From Nemertoderma westbladi (lineage: Eukaryota; Xenacoelomorpha; Nemertodermatida; Nemertodermatidae), in contig JAUCBJ010007545.1 of the NCBI GenBank assembly GCA_032718475.1, positions 1-24,133 of the forward strand: 24,133 bases of DNA. The letters run 5' to 3'. Below the pieces are notes generated by a model, which saw only the letters and a list, made by a program, of their open reading frames with translations, was not told the DNA's origin and ran no database searches. The position numbers and the translations under genes are program-made. Positions 9,054 through 18,061 of the stretch are shown piece after piece. Position 1 is the stretch's first letter. Each line of letters starts with the position of its first letter.

Positions 9054-10200
9054 TCATGAAAGCTGAAACTCTTGGTTTAGACTCCATCTTCTCCAGTCCC
9101 AGCTTCTTTTCGTTGAGCGAGAACACAATTTTACTCTTCCCTTTGCGCGACCTCTTTCCATAGAGCTGACACTGGGGCAGACTTTCACCAATTTCGAAAC
9201 TGGTGCATTATCCAAAGATTGGCTTTCATTGAAGGCCGATATAAATGATTGTGCTCCCTCCTCCTTGGAGAAAGTTACCCTGGTCAAGAGCTTTCTTTGT
9301 TCGGATTTCCTCCCGAGTCGCTGAACCTCCGTAACCGTATTCGGGACTGATACCATCTAATTACATATATTGTTAAGCACAGTTTTATCTGTGGCTACAT
9401 TGGATTCCTCTAAATGAGAGACAATTACTTCTTTATTTAATTGTTCATTTTTGAACACTTCTTTTACCAGGATTCGACAACCTGAGCCAAGTAGGTTTGC
9501 CTGTTCCTCCTCAATGCTGGTGTGAGGTTGCGAGTTTAGTGTGAAATCTTTACAGTTTGTGCAGAGCCATTTAAAGTGTTAAGCTTCATTATAGTTCATA
9601 AATAGTTTGTTTAATAGTTCATGTGCTCGGACCTCAACCCCGTGACTGTTGTCATGGTAGGAAAAGCCACACTGATCATATGATATAGGCCGATCTGCTC
9701 TGAGGATTGATAGCCTACAAGTTCCACAACTTCCGGCTTCTGATAAGCTACAGGTATCATGGATGCTACCAGATGTTCAATGGCCACTATTTGGTTTTTC
9801 CATATGCCTGCCGAGGGAACATGTGTCCTACCAGTAGTCACGAATGGAGGTGGGCCAGACTCAGTCTTTTTTCCTGACAGTCTTTGGGGGAGGTTTTTGG
9901 GAGGGACCCCTCTCGCATTACTGGCACCCAATTTGTCTACTGGGTTTGCCGGCATCGATGAGGCAGTGGCATACCCCCCGCTGTCATCTGTGAAATTTTC
10001 GCTTGTAGTGAGAAATTTCCTTCCAATGACTGTAAGTTATCGAATGCACATAGTACAGGTACTCTTCAAAACATCAAACTCCAGCTCATATCACACCAAG
10101 AAAGGGTTGCTGCATTGGTCACAGATTATATATATTTCCTGTTCACCATCACCATCAGATTCGAATGAGTCAATCGGAGTCTGTATGAATTTTGAATGAA
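9054..10200 (-). pseudogene. Decayed LINE ORF1-like region with zinc-finger remnants
   Basis: On the minus strand the debris reads in the order ICDQCSNPF (rc near 10105-10125), a proline/serine-rich stretch (frame 9955-9611), then YDQCGFSYHDNSHG (rc near 9645-9690) and WLCTNCKDF (rc near 9550-9580), and finally a basic frame (9356-9054). The second zinc-finger-like part fits a PHD-type finger (x-C-D-Q-C, Y-H, W-x-C-x-x-C) in which some metal ligands have been replaced by Tyr and Ser. Several LINE ORF1 proteins carry such a finger. Stops and frameshifts separate the segments. Position and strand agree with belonging to the same dead element as 8070-8969, but that link is an inference. Confidence 0.5.
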
Positions 10201-10212
10201 TTTTTATTGCAT

Positions 10213-10247
10213 CCAGATCCCCCCCCCCCCCCCCCCCCCCTATCTGG
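10213..10247 (+). repeat. Poly-C tract (22 C) bracketed by an inverted repeat
   Basis: CCAGAT precedes and ATCTGG follows an uninterrupted run of 22 C (10219-10240) plus one T, so the C-run would form the loop of a 6-bp stem. It lies about 150 bases before exon 1 of the receptor gene. Confidence 0.8.
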
Positions 10248-10394
10248 CAAAACACTACTTTCTTATTTGTGAAAAAGGTGGATTTTCAGATAAAATAAGT
10301 TTTATTTAAGTTCAATGTTTTCATGGACTTACATGTACGTACACTCCTTGTTCGTTGTAAAATAATATTTTAAATATTTGCTTTGAACTGAATA

Positions 10395-10861
10395 ATGATT
10401 ACACTTACATCAAGTTATATATTTAACCTTTATATCGCTGTCTGTATTGCTTCAGACGTTTCTTTGCGACCAGCTTTGGAGAGAAAACAATATGATTCAA
10501 ACAAAGCACCACCAAATTTTATAACCTCCAAAGATACCATTGATATCAAATTATGGTTATATAATGTTGCAATGTTAGAAGGAAATCATATGCATATTGG
10601 ATTTGCAATGACTACGAAATGGTTTGATAATAGACTGGTTAATGTTTCTAATCAAACAGTAGTGTTAAATTATGATTTGACAATGATATGGTTACCACGC
10701 CTTGAAGTTACAAAAGGAGTTATTGGAAGAGGTGAAAGTGTCTTGACTCCAATTGTCGTTGTCTATAAAAATGGCACTGTAATGAATGAAAATTATAAAG
10801 AGTTGTATATTGTTTGTGATTCTACCATTCAATACTATCCAAAGGACAGATTGAATTGCAC
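10395..10861 (+). CDS. Cys-loop ligand-gated ion channel, exon 1 (signal peptide and most of the ligand-binding domain)
   Basis: First coding exon of a pentameric ligand-gated channel of the plasma membrane. Codons 1-20 are hydrophobic and could be a signal peptide. W76-FDNRL matches the W-x-D-x-RL strand of the family. W99-L-P-R is the loop A position, where the usual motif is W-x-P-D, so the Asp is replaced by Arg. Cys141 and Cys155 enclose exactly 13 residues, with Y-Y-P-K-D near the usual F-P-F-D: the signature Cys-loop. Possible N-glycosylation sites are N83, N86 and N126. The exon ends two bases into codon 156 at a strong donor, GTAAGT (10862). Alternatively, a TTGCTTCAG before 10456 could be an acceptor, making the first 20 codons intronic and placing the true start upstream. 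I found no such upstream exon. Confidence 0.85.
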
Positions 10862-10904
10862 GTAAGTAATTGGGAGTAATAATAGGGTTGGTGTACGAAA
10901 AAAT

Positions 10905-12372
10905 GCCCTAAACATCACCTGGAGACAACACATGACAAACGCCTGTAGATCACGAAATTCTGCTTGGTAAGTTAGGCCTGATGGGTGTAGGTTCTATAGA
11001 CTGGTTCAAGTCCTACCTGTCAGACAGAGGTCAAACTGTAGTCATTAGCAAATCGCTGTCTACTGTACAAGAGATTACCTGTGGTGTACCGCAAGGTAGT
11101 ATATTAGGTCCTCTGCTTTTTGTATGCTATGTAAATGATATGATAAGTAGTATAGATCCCGATTTTAAACTCATTTTATATGCCGACGACAGTGCTCTTA
11201 TTTTCTCTCATAAAGATCCTATCCATATTTCCCAAAAGTTAAGTGCAGTTCTAGAATCCTGTAATGAGTGGTTGGTTGATAATAAGCTATCCATTCACTA
11301 CGGTAAAACTGAAACTATTTTGTTTGGTTCCAAAAGAAAGTTAAAGAAGGTAACTAAGTTTGAAGTCACTAGTAATGGACATAAGATTGAAAATAAAAAG
11401 GAAGTTAAATATTTAGGCGCCACATTGGATAACTGCTTATCAGGAGAAAGTACAGTGAAAAATATTTTCTCGAAAGTTAACAGTAGGCTTAGGTTTCTAT
11501 ACAGAAATAAAAATAGTTTAAACACCGACTCCCGCAAGTTACTTTGCTCTTCTTTAATACAGTGTCACATGGACTATGCATGCTCTTCTTGGTATGAAGG
11601 CTTAACCAAACAGCTTAAATGTAAATTACAAGTAGCTCAGAATAAAGTAGTACGATTTATTAAAGACTACAAACCTAGGCACCACCTAACTCCAGATGAC
11701 TTTTCTGAATCTGGACTACTTAACTTAGATAGTAGAGTTAAGCAGCTACGCCTTAACCATGTGCATAAAGTGTATAATGGTAAATGTCCCAATTACCTAA
11801 AACAAAAATTCAACAGAGTACGCGATACACACTCTTACAGTACCAGAGCTAGTGCTTCAAACTTCTACCTCCCGAATTGTAAATCCTTTGAATCTGATAC
11901 TTTCTTTTTTAACGGCATAAAAAATTGGAACGCTCTGCCTAATGAAATTAAAAACCTAAATAATCAACATTCTTTTAAATCTGCAGTTAAATCTCATCTC
12001 CGTGTGCAATATAAAAATAGGTACAATAGTCCTACAGTAAGTTATTAGCTTATTAATTATTTACTATTTATACTGTAATTACGTTTTATAATAAATTGTT
12101 CTGTACATTACATCTTTATCGTTGAGTCGGGCATTGTCACGCTCTCGGTAAAGTTGTACATGTACATAGTGTAATTACGTTTTATATTGGTTTTAGGTCA
12201 GCGTAGTGTAATTGTATTTGTAACCAAGTAACATAAAGGACCCCCTTGGAAATAAGCTGCAAAGCTTTAGGGGTAATCCTATATGTTATGTTGGACAATA
12301 CCTTTATACCGGTACATTGTTTGGTGTATTTGTTATTGTTTTTACATAATGTATAAATAAATCTATCTATCT
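10905..12372 (+). mobile_element. 5'-truncated LINE (Jockey/CR1-like) with intact RT remainder
   Basis: A LINE fragment beginning just before the RT frame at 10942 and ending in a short ATCT repeat (12360-12372), a kind of 3' tail that CR1/Jockey-like elements often have. 5' truncation is the usual outcome of incomplete reverse transcription. After the stop at 12048 about 320 bases of AT-rich 3' untranslated sequence follow. It sits in the receptor intron in sense orientation, and its 3' tail directly abuts another LINE fragment at 12373. Confidence 0.8.
10942..12048 (+). pseudogene. LINE reverse transcriptase, N-terminally truncated
   Basis: The open frame runs from PVDHEILLGKL (10942) to the stop at 12048; the first ATG is at 10981. 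It starts just after RT motif A, so the first catalytic Asp is missing. Counting from the ATG, motif B is CGVPQGSILGPLLF (34-47) and motif C is YADD (67-70). The remainder is the thumb and C-terminal region typical of Jockey-type RTs, ending in a Trp-N-x-LP segment (WNALPNEI). No internal stop is present, so the insertion is probably fairly recent, but without motif A, endonuclease and ORF1 it cannot be active. Confidence 0.85.
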
Positions 12373-12667
12373 AACGCCGAGCTTTATGGTACAATACCGC
12401 CTGTATCAACCACCCTCCGTGAACGCAGATTAAGATTCAGTGGGCACTGCTGGCGAAGTAAAGACGAGGTCATACCAGATTTACTTTTCTGGCAACCAAC
12501 TCATGGAAAGCGTAGTCGTGGACGACCGGCCATAACATATATAGATCAATCAACTTGAAAGGGATACTGAACTTGGGAGAAATGAAATTGCGACAACTAT
12601 GGAGAATCGGGAAGCCTGGAAGTATCTCATTTCCACTGTCCGAGTTCGCTCGACCTAGTAGTAGTAG
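12373..12667 (+). pseudogene. LINE C-terminal fragment and 3' end
   Basis: The + strand translation contains LYGTIPPVSTTLRERRLRFS, then GHCWRSKDEVIPDLLFWQP and GKRSRGRPAITYIDQ. After a small frame disturbance, ENREAWKYLISTVRVRST ends at a TAG (12656). I recognise this as the C-terminal tail of the LINE family whose RT lies at 8070-8770. The stop is followed by a (TAG)n run. The left edge abuts the tail of the preceding LINE and the right edge abuts the inverted-repeat element at 12668. Confidence 0.8.
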
Positions 12668-13570
12668 TGCGAAAAAATTGTTGTGATAGAAACAAATGAA
12701 TAATGGGTAAGAAGGCTTGAATCCCGTGGTGGGGTGTATTTTTTTGTAAAAACACTGAGGAAACGGTCGAAATGGCGGATTTAAGTAAGCACGGGAAGCC
12801 AGTTTTGAAAATCGTCTGTGATTGGCTGCTACATATTTGACATGACTACCTGGTGCTCTGATAATTTTTATCTTTAGCTTCTTTTGACACTACAATTAAT
12901 GAAATTGATAAAAGGGAAGATTGATAAAATGCTGGTCACAATTACAAACTTGGAAGATTGCCGGACAGGTATGTAAGCACTCACCATATTGCAGTATCTG
13001 AGTATTGCAGATTTATTTCATTAAGTAGGGTTTACTGGTGACTGGTAAACATTTTTAATATTCAAGTAGCCTACTGCCAATTATTACTGTATTATATATA
13101 GTACATGCTGATCGGTATTACAAGTTTAGTGTTATTATTTTAAATCGAATCTACTGTAATCAATACAGATTGGAATGCAGTACCGGTATTGCTGCTGGAA
13201 ATATGGCTGAATACATATAATTATCAATGTTCCTCATCATGAATTTAATTAATTGTAGTGTCAAAAGAAACAGAAGACTCTCCACTTTCAGCCAGGTGTG
13301 AAATGATTAAGATTTAATGTGTATTTGAATTGATCGAATATCTCTCTCCATAGAAACCAAGATCAAAAATTATCAGAGCACTGTGTAATGACATCCAATA
13401 TGTTGCAGCCAATCACAGCCGATTTTCAAAATTGGCCTCCCAGGCATACTTTTAAACCCGCCATTTCGACCGTTTCCTCGGGTTTTTACAAAATACACAC
13501 CCCGCTACTCGATTCAGGGCACCTTGTTACCCCTTATTCGATTGTTTCTAGCCCAACAATTTTTCGCGCA
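12668..13570. mobile_element. Non-autonomous element with long terminal inverted repeats
   Basis: The left end (from TGCGAAAAAATTGTTG) and the reverse complement of the right end (from TGCGCGAAAAATTGTTG) are alike for about 210-240 bases, including the matching GAGGAAACGGTCGAAATGGC and GATTTTCAAAA/CAGCCAATCACAG blocks. An inner block also pairs (TTTTGACACTACAATTAAT near 12884 with its complement near 13250), with about 80 extra bases in the right arm. The middle (about 12910-13240) is AT-rich and non-coding. No transposase is present. A MITE or fold-back transposon is the best reading; I cannot see a clear target-site duplication. Confidence 0.8.
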
Positions 13571-13597
13571 CCAACCCTAATGATGAAAAGTTGTATT

Positions 13598-13757
13598 GGA
13601 AACACCTCATATATAAAATAAAAAACAAAATTTGTAAGAACATAGGTGTTATTAATAGAATACAATCTTTTGCATCCAGGAAAGCATTTTCACATTTGTA
13701 CTATGCACTATTCCACCCCTACTTGTTTTATTGTACCTCGGAATGGGGAAAAGTATT
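13598..13757 (+). pseudogene. Small LINE RT C-terminal fragment
   Basis: The + strand translation reads WKHLIYKIKNKICKNIGVIN, then RIQSFASRKAF and LYYALFHPYLFYCTSEWGK. This is the post-catalytic RT segment of Jockey/CR1-type LINEs (W-x-x-HI, K-x-IGVI-x-R, LYYAL-x-x-P-x-L-x-Y-x-x-x-W). Nothing of the catalytic core is present. It begins only about 28 bases after the inverted-repeat element, which may have inserted into this LINE copy. Confidence 0.75.
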
Positions 13758-14778
13758 TTTGCGAGCTGTTGGAGTTGTTTATCTCATTATTTATCTATTG
13801 CGATATATTATAGCGATTATTAATCTCGTATCTTTTTGTTAAATGTCATTCGTAATGAGTAGTTTTGTATTATTTACAATTTATATAGTATTTTTTTGTA
13901 ACCATGCTTATCGTGGAATTATGTAAATAGCGCACTACAATAATTGTGATAGGGTATTACTAGGGTTTTATACAGAATTAGTTTTTTGGTATTTGGCCTT
14001 TTATTTGTCGGATTCCTAAGTAGCTGCTGACATTGTATGTGCTGTGTCATATCAGATTGTAGATCTGATGACCTGTAGATGAATTGTAGTGGTATATATA
14101 TGGTCGTTTCGGTCTATGAGGACTCATCAGTAGCACAAACCAGTTCTGCCACTTCCATGACACTTGTCCTCCCATCGCTTGCACTTCTACTGAAAAGGCA
14201 GTCTTAAGTTGCATCCAATCTCTAACAAGAGGACCTACTGGCGTCAAATATAATTGGAGTTGAGCTGATAATGCACTGTAATAAATGGTCTTTAAAATAA
14301 TTTCGTTCAGAATATGAAAAAATTTCAAAGCACATCACCCGGGGTTGACTCAGCACTCTGCATTTCGGCCTATCAGTTGTCAGTTGACTAAAAAATTGAT
14401 CATTGATATCGGTTGCCTAAATATGTAGGTGGCATTCTGCCAATCATCGAAAGGTGCATTCATTATTACTCTCGAACTTTAGTTAGAACAATGTTTATTG
14501 TTTAAAATCTTCATTGATATTTATAAGAGTTCCCCTCTGTTAAATGTTATGCAGAGCTTAACCCTATTTGCCCATCCTCCAATTGTAATTCATATGTATC
14601 CTTGAGTCATGTTTGTTGGGAAAAGCAAGATTTCGTGACTTTTTCTAAACGCCATTTACATGCACTAAGCTAGTTTTCATGCTGTGGTCCCTTTCTGGCA
14701 CCCATCTCCAGTACTTTTCGTGCTAAGCATATAGTGGTTTTTTGGATGGGGACCTCGACTATAGAACTCAAATATAAC
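13758..14778. other. Intronic AT-rich DNA, no gene seen
   Basis: No coding region or clear repeat can be supported. The first 250 bases may be further debris of the LINE fragment just before it. A 93-codon minus-strand frame (14047-14328) has no recognisable motif. Confidence 0.5.
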
Positions 14779-14815
14779 TTTCGGTGGGTGATGTAGGGAA
14801 TTGAATCCGCTTACA
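14779..14815 (+). repeat. 37-bp direct repeat, copy 1
   Basis: Identical to 18961-18997 (begins TTTCGGTGGGTGATGTAGGG). Sequence similarity stops at both edges. The two copies bracket a C-rich block of about 4.1 kb. Confidence 0.9.
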
Positions 14816-14817
14816 CT

Positions 14818-14857
14818 CCCCCCCCCCCATGCTATCTTCCCGGTGAGAAGATAGCAT
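14818..14857 (+). repeat. Poly-C (11) followed by a perfect 11-bp hairpin
   Basis: Eleven C (14818-14828) run directly into ATGCTATCTTC, a 7-base loop CCGGTGA and GAAGATAGCAT, an exact stem of 11 bp (14829-14857). Confidence 0.9.
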
Positions 14858-14887
14858 CAACCTTAAGTGCGCTTCAATTCCGCTGGA

Positions 14888-14906
14888 ATCCAATCTAATA
14901 TTGGAT
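14888..14906. repeat. Perfect 7-bp hairpin
   Basis: ATCCAAT and ATTGGAT pair around CTAAT. Second of three stem-loops in a row. Confidence 0.75.
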
Positions 14907-14968
14907 GTGGGGTGGAGTTTTCTTCCTCGGGGTCGGCTTTCCAGGCTGGGTCTGTTGTCACTGCCCAT

Positions 14969-15002
14969 CCTTGGTACAATCGCAAGCTATATTGTACCAA
15001 GG
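14969..15002. repeat. Perfect 12-bp hairpin
   Basis: CCTTGGTACAAT and ATTGTACCAAGG are exact reverse complements around the 10-base loop CGCAAGCTAT. Third of three stem-loops within 175 bases. Confidence 0.9.
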
Positions 15003-15720
15003 TATCTGGCGTCTCTGTTTAAGATCATTGCCCTCACTTTTCCCTCACGGACCTTGATGTCCCTTCCTCTCTCGCCAGTCCCTTTGGGACTCATCGTCCT
15101 CCGTGCTCGCCCCCACACTCGAATCTCGCACTTCTTTAACTTTCTCACACACTAACACCTCCCCCCCATACTTCCCCCATTCCCCCATTTTGTTGTCACT
15201 CTCAATACTCTTATCGGGTCCCACGCATGTGTGCACCATGGCAGTAGGATCCGTCTAAGTCTCATCCTGCTGTTCTTAGTCAATTAGTCCCCAGTCCCAG
15301 TAGCTAATTGGAAAAAGGTTGTACTTGACTACAGTATATATTATATAATATACATACGAATTATATATAATAATTAATTATTATAATTATATATTATATA
15401 CATTATATATTATACATTCGTCTACATGACACATCTTAACCCCCCCTCTCGGAGGTGATATGACTCGTCACTCCTGGTCCCGCCCCTTTCATGCTCTCTC
15501 CGCCATCACGATTCTCCTCTCTCACCAGACTGGTGGTGCGTTAGAAAGACTCAGGATGGTAAGAGTAAGTATGGTCTTAATTAGTTTAAATCAGTGATGG
15601 CCTTCCTCCTATCTCGTTTTTTTTTGTATAAATATCCCCCTTTCGTGTCAATCTGCACTGATTTTATTTTATTTTATGTTCCCCCCTACCTGTGCTATTA
15701 TTCTATCTGCCATCTGATAT
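15003..15720. other. C-rich and AT-rich intronic DNA, no gene seen
   Basis: No coding region is supported. The + strand is strongly pyrimidine-rich except for an AT-only self-complementary stretch at about 15334-15417 (ATATTATATAATATAC and similar). The open frames here reflect the base skew. Confidence 0.5.
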
Positions 15721-15853
15721 CCCCCCATTCCTCATGTGGCGCCCTCAGTGCCCACAAGTTTTTAACGGTACAGCGCACCCTTCTTCTGCGGTATGCTTAC
15801 ATACCCCCCAATTCCTCACGTGGCGCCCTCAGTGCCCACAAGTTCTACGGTAC
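15721..15853 (+). repeat. Two-copy tandem duplication
   Basis: CCCCCCATTCCTCATGTGGC with the following GCCCTCAGTGCCCACAAG (15721-15772) recurs at 15805-15853 with two or three changes; the period is about 84 bases. It could be part of a regulatory or LTR-adjacent region of the retroelement in this block, but that is not shown. Confidence 0.75.
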
Positions 15854-15912
15854 TTAAATTAGGTATGTTGGTACGTTATTGTACCCTTCCGACGTACATA
15901 ATTATAACAACC

Positions 15913-16020
15913 TACTAATATCTACTATCTATCATCTATCTACCATCTATCTATCCACTATCTACCATCTATCTATCCACTATCTCTATCTACTACTATC
16001 TACCATCTATCTACCATCTT
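15913..16020 (+). repeat. (TCTA/CCAT)n microsatellite
   Basis: Interrupted array of TCTA units with CCATCTATC and CCACTATC variants. Confidence 0.9.
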
Positions 16021-16087
16021 CATAATATCTATTATTTTTTATTTTTTTATTTTTATGTGTGGGAAGGGTGTCTCGCCCCCATTCCCA

Positions 16088-16345
16088 CCCCCCTCAGTCC
16101 AATATATTGGATGACTCAACTTTAAGGCGACCCTTACAATAGGCAACACTTTCCTACCGCCCTCCTGTAGGTCTTCCTATCTTTGGCCCCTATCTTTCCT
16201 CCGATCCTCACTTCTACGGATCTAATTCTTCCATCTTCGTCCCCCCTCAGTCCAACTTATTGAACGACTCAACAACCTTAGGGTGATTCTTCCAACAGGC
16301 AACTCTCCCACTGCCCCCCTGTAGGTCCTCTTATTCTTCGTCCCA
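16088..16345 (-). repeat. Tandem duplication of the BEL/Pao 3' pol segment
   Basis: Two diverged copies: 16088-16190 and 16241-16345, both starting CCCCCCTCAGTCCAA and both containing CAACAGGCAAC/CAATAGGCAAC and CCTGTAGGTC words. Translated on the minus strand both resemble the LPVGRI-type C-terminus of BEL/Pao integrase regions, so a short pol piece was duplicated before decay. The first copy contains the 14-bp palindrome TCCAATATATTGGA. Confidence 0.7.
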
Positions 16346-16537
16346 CTCTCCTTGTCAATGCCAACTCTCGTGGAATTTACCTTCCCTTCTCTTCCATCCT
16401 TAAATCGGGTCTTTCCATCATCATCTCACTGATCTCCTTGTGGTCCCCTGGCAGCAGAATGCCACCCTCCATCTTGTCGTCACTTGGTGGTAGAATGCCG
16501 CCCTTCATGTCATCCTCACTGGTACATGCCACCTCTG

Positions 16538-16648
16538 CTGGCCTCCCCCTCAATATGTGCGCCGGCATTAAAGCCCCCGATGACCCCTGGTCATCATTCG
16601 GTATGCATAATGGCTTACCATTTAATGCCCCCTCGCACTCTGCCAGAC
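16538..16648 (-). pseudogene. BEL/Pao integrase C-terminal remnant
   Basis: The minus-strand frame reads LAECEGALNGKPLCIPNDD, then GALMPAHILRGRP. In BEL/Pao integrases the corresponding segment is E-x-x-LN-x-RPL, then D and LTPAH-x-L-x-G. Two familiar positions are changed (Lys for Arg in N-x-RPL, Met for Thr in LTPAH). It is isolated from the rest of the integrase. Confidence 0.75.
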
Positions 16649-16670
16649 CCATGTGTTTGTACAACACGTC

Positions 16671-17165
16671 TCATCCAACTTTCCTGCCTCCTTTGTCACG
16701 CTTCATCATCGGCTGCTCCGCCCTTGGCCTAATCTTCCCACATCTTCTCCCCTTCCACCCTGTCTTCCTACTCGACCCCCTCCCTATCGGTATGCTTCTC
16801 AACTGGACCGGCGTCTTTTCCGGACATCTCTCTGGATGTCTCGCCGTCCACTCTTCTCCATCCTCATACCGATACTCGCCAGGAACATCTATGTTCCATC
16901 CCATCGCCTCTAGGTCCTCTGCATCGAATCCATTCTCCTCCGCCAACTCTCTTGCTGTTGCTTCTCTCCCTGACTCATCTATCAGCGGTATTTCTCTGGA
17001 CTTATCTTCCACCCTTTCACCACGCCCCACTATGCGTGGTTCCAGATCCATACCCATCCCCGACTCCTGGTGTCCTCCCCCGGGCTGCTTCTCATTTGGG
17101 ACCTCCCCATCGCCCGCCCGTCTTTGACTTCTGCTCCAGCCACTTCTCATATGGGACCTCCCCAT
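16671..17165 (-). other. Unidentified 164-codon frame inside the BEL/Pao remnant
   Basis: An open frame on the minus strand, Glu/Arg/Gly-rich (for example SGREATARELAEENGF, then DAEDLEAMGWNIDVPGEYRY), with no domain I recognise. It occupies the place where RT and RNase H should be. Its start contains a GEVPNEK motif that is a duplicate of GEVPYEK just upstream in another frame. It could be foreign sequence captured by the element, a fast-decayed pol part, or a frame kept open by the base skew; I cannot decide. Confidence 0.35.
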
Positions 17166-17170
17166 TGCCC
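17088..17170 (-). repeat. 28-bp tandem duplication
   Basis: CTTCTCATTTGGGACCTCCC(CATCGCCC) at 17088-17115 and CTTCTCATATGGGACCTCCC(CATTGCCC) at 17143-17170, period 55 bases, two differences. Confidence 0.85.
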
Positions 17171-17239
17171 ATCTTTGGTTTCTTCTCTATGGCCTCAACA
17201 GCACCGGACAGCATGCACCCTGATGTCTCGGACACACCA

Positions 17240-17463
17240 AACGGTGTCCTCGTCTTAATTGGGCCAGTGAGCGCCCATCCAAATGGCATGAGAATGACCA
17301 TTGCGTCTCCCTGTCATTGCCGAATATGGTCTGAAGTCTCTCGTAGGCCGTCGGGCAGTCCATGCCGACTATGAGAGATACTTTCGGGATGTCCAATTCG
17401 GGTATGGAGAAATCGATCTCGTCCAGGTACTGGTATTGCTCGATCTCGATCTTTGTAGGTCGC
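17240..17463 (-). pseudogene. BEL/Pao-type aspartic protease region remnant
   Basis: The minus strand gives KIEIEQYQYLDEIDFSIPEL, then DIPKVSLIVGMDCPTAYERL. After one frameshift near 17295 it continues as MPFGWALTGPIKTRTPFG. BEL/Pao proteins share this stretch after the protease catalytic site: LIG-x-D, then an LGW-x-x-x-GP motif; here LIVGMD and FGWALTGP. The catalytic Asp-Ser/Thr-Gly part itself is not visible. Confidence 0.75.
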
Positions 17464-17480
17464 CTGGAGTTAATGTTGAT

Positions 17481-17851
17481 AGACTCTATTATTTTTATTG
17501 TTTTTATGTTATTTATTATTTATTTATTATTTAAAATCACCACAAAATAAAATTGATTTTATGACCATATAGACCATGAATAGATCACTAGTATCGAATT
17601 ACGAATATCGAGATCACGAATATGACACTGAAATATATCGTACCTTGTTGATTAGGGCATTTTTGGACATGTTTCAATCCGCAGCACGAAAAATACAATT
17701 AGCACAAATTTGATAATCAAAAATCATTATAATATTATTGTGACGGGATCGTGGAGTTGGCAGTGAGATCCCGACCGGGATAGATTGTATGCGTCACTTT
17801 GTTGCGGAGCTGCTGGGCTGATGGGATAATATCTTTGGCCGAAGGCCGATG
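17481..17851. other. Intronic AT-rich DNA, no gene seen
   Basis: No gene. It contains a small palindrome ATCCCGACCGGGAT near 17768-17781 and GGCCGAAGGCC near 17838-17848. Confidence 0.5.
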
Positions 17852-18061
17852 GGAAACAATACAGTTCGTTTCTCAGTATGAATAATCACAGCGATAATAG
17901 CACAGTCAGACTGATAATTATGAGTTGATCATATAACAGTATAGTAACAGCAACAGTATAGTATAAAATGACGGTCAAAAACTATGCCAGTTTGCAACCG
18001 TGAGGAAATCAACTGACCGGTAATCAGTAATTAGAATGATTATATAATTGACACATATTGC
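17852..18061 (+). repeat. Identical 210-bp direct repeat, copy 1
   Basis: Base-for-base identical to 18441-18650, beginning GGAAACAATACAGTTCG and ending GACACATATTGC. The offset is 589 bases. Confidence 0.95.

Larger units (their letters stand above)
16087..17480 (-). mobile_element. Decayed BEL/Pao LTR-retrotransposon pol region
   Basis: Minus-strand debris in the order of a BEL/Pao polyprotein: protease (about 17455-17240), the end of the integrase (about 16648-16538), and a C-terminal segment (GELPVGRITLRL, rc near 16255-16300). The reverse transcriptase, RNase H and integrase core that should lie between protease and integrase end are absent; about 590 bases of unrelated, acidic/Arg-rich coding-like sequence occupy their place. 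The element lies antisense to the receptor gene inside its intron. The pyrimidine bias of the + strand follows from the purine-rich coding strand. LTRs were not identified. Confidence 0.7.

Noticed and set aside
3727-12372. One LINE split into an ORF1/endonuclease part (3727-6900) and an RT part (10905-12372)
   Set aside because: The parts do not meet: the segment around RT motif A is missing from both, and minus-strand LINE debris plus receptor exon 1 lie between them.
13388-13621. 77-codon + strand frame
   Set aside because: Lies in the right inverted-repeat arm of the 12668-13570 element and runs out of it; no protein motif.
14779-14815. tRNA-like T-arm in the 37-bp repeat (TTCAATT on the minus strand)
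   Set aside because: The flanking bases do not pair into a T-stem and no other tRNA parts are present.
15913-16020. CRISPR-like array
   Set aside because: It is a plain TCTA microsatellite without spacers, and no CRISPR system is expected in animal DNA.
16438-17127. 229-codon + strand open frame
   Set aside because: It lies opposite the minus-strand BEL/Pao remnant, is rich in Pro, Ser and Leu because of the pyrimidine skew, and has no domain; it is a shadow of the opposite strand.
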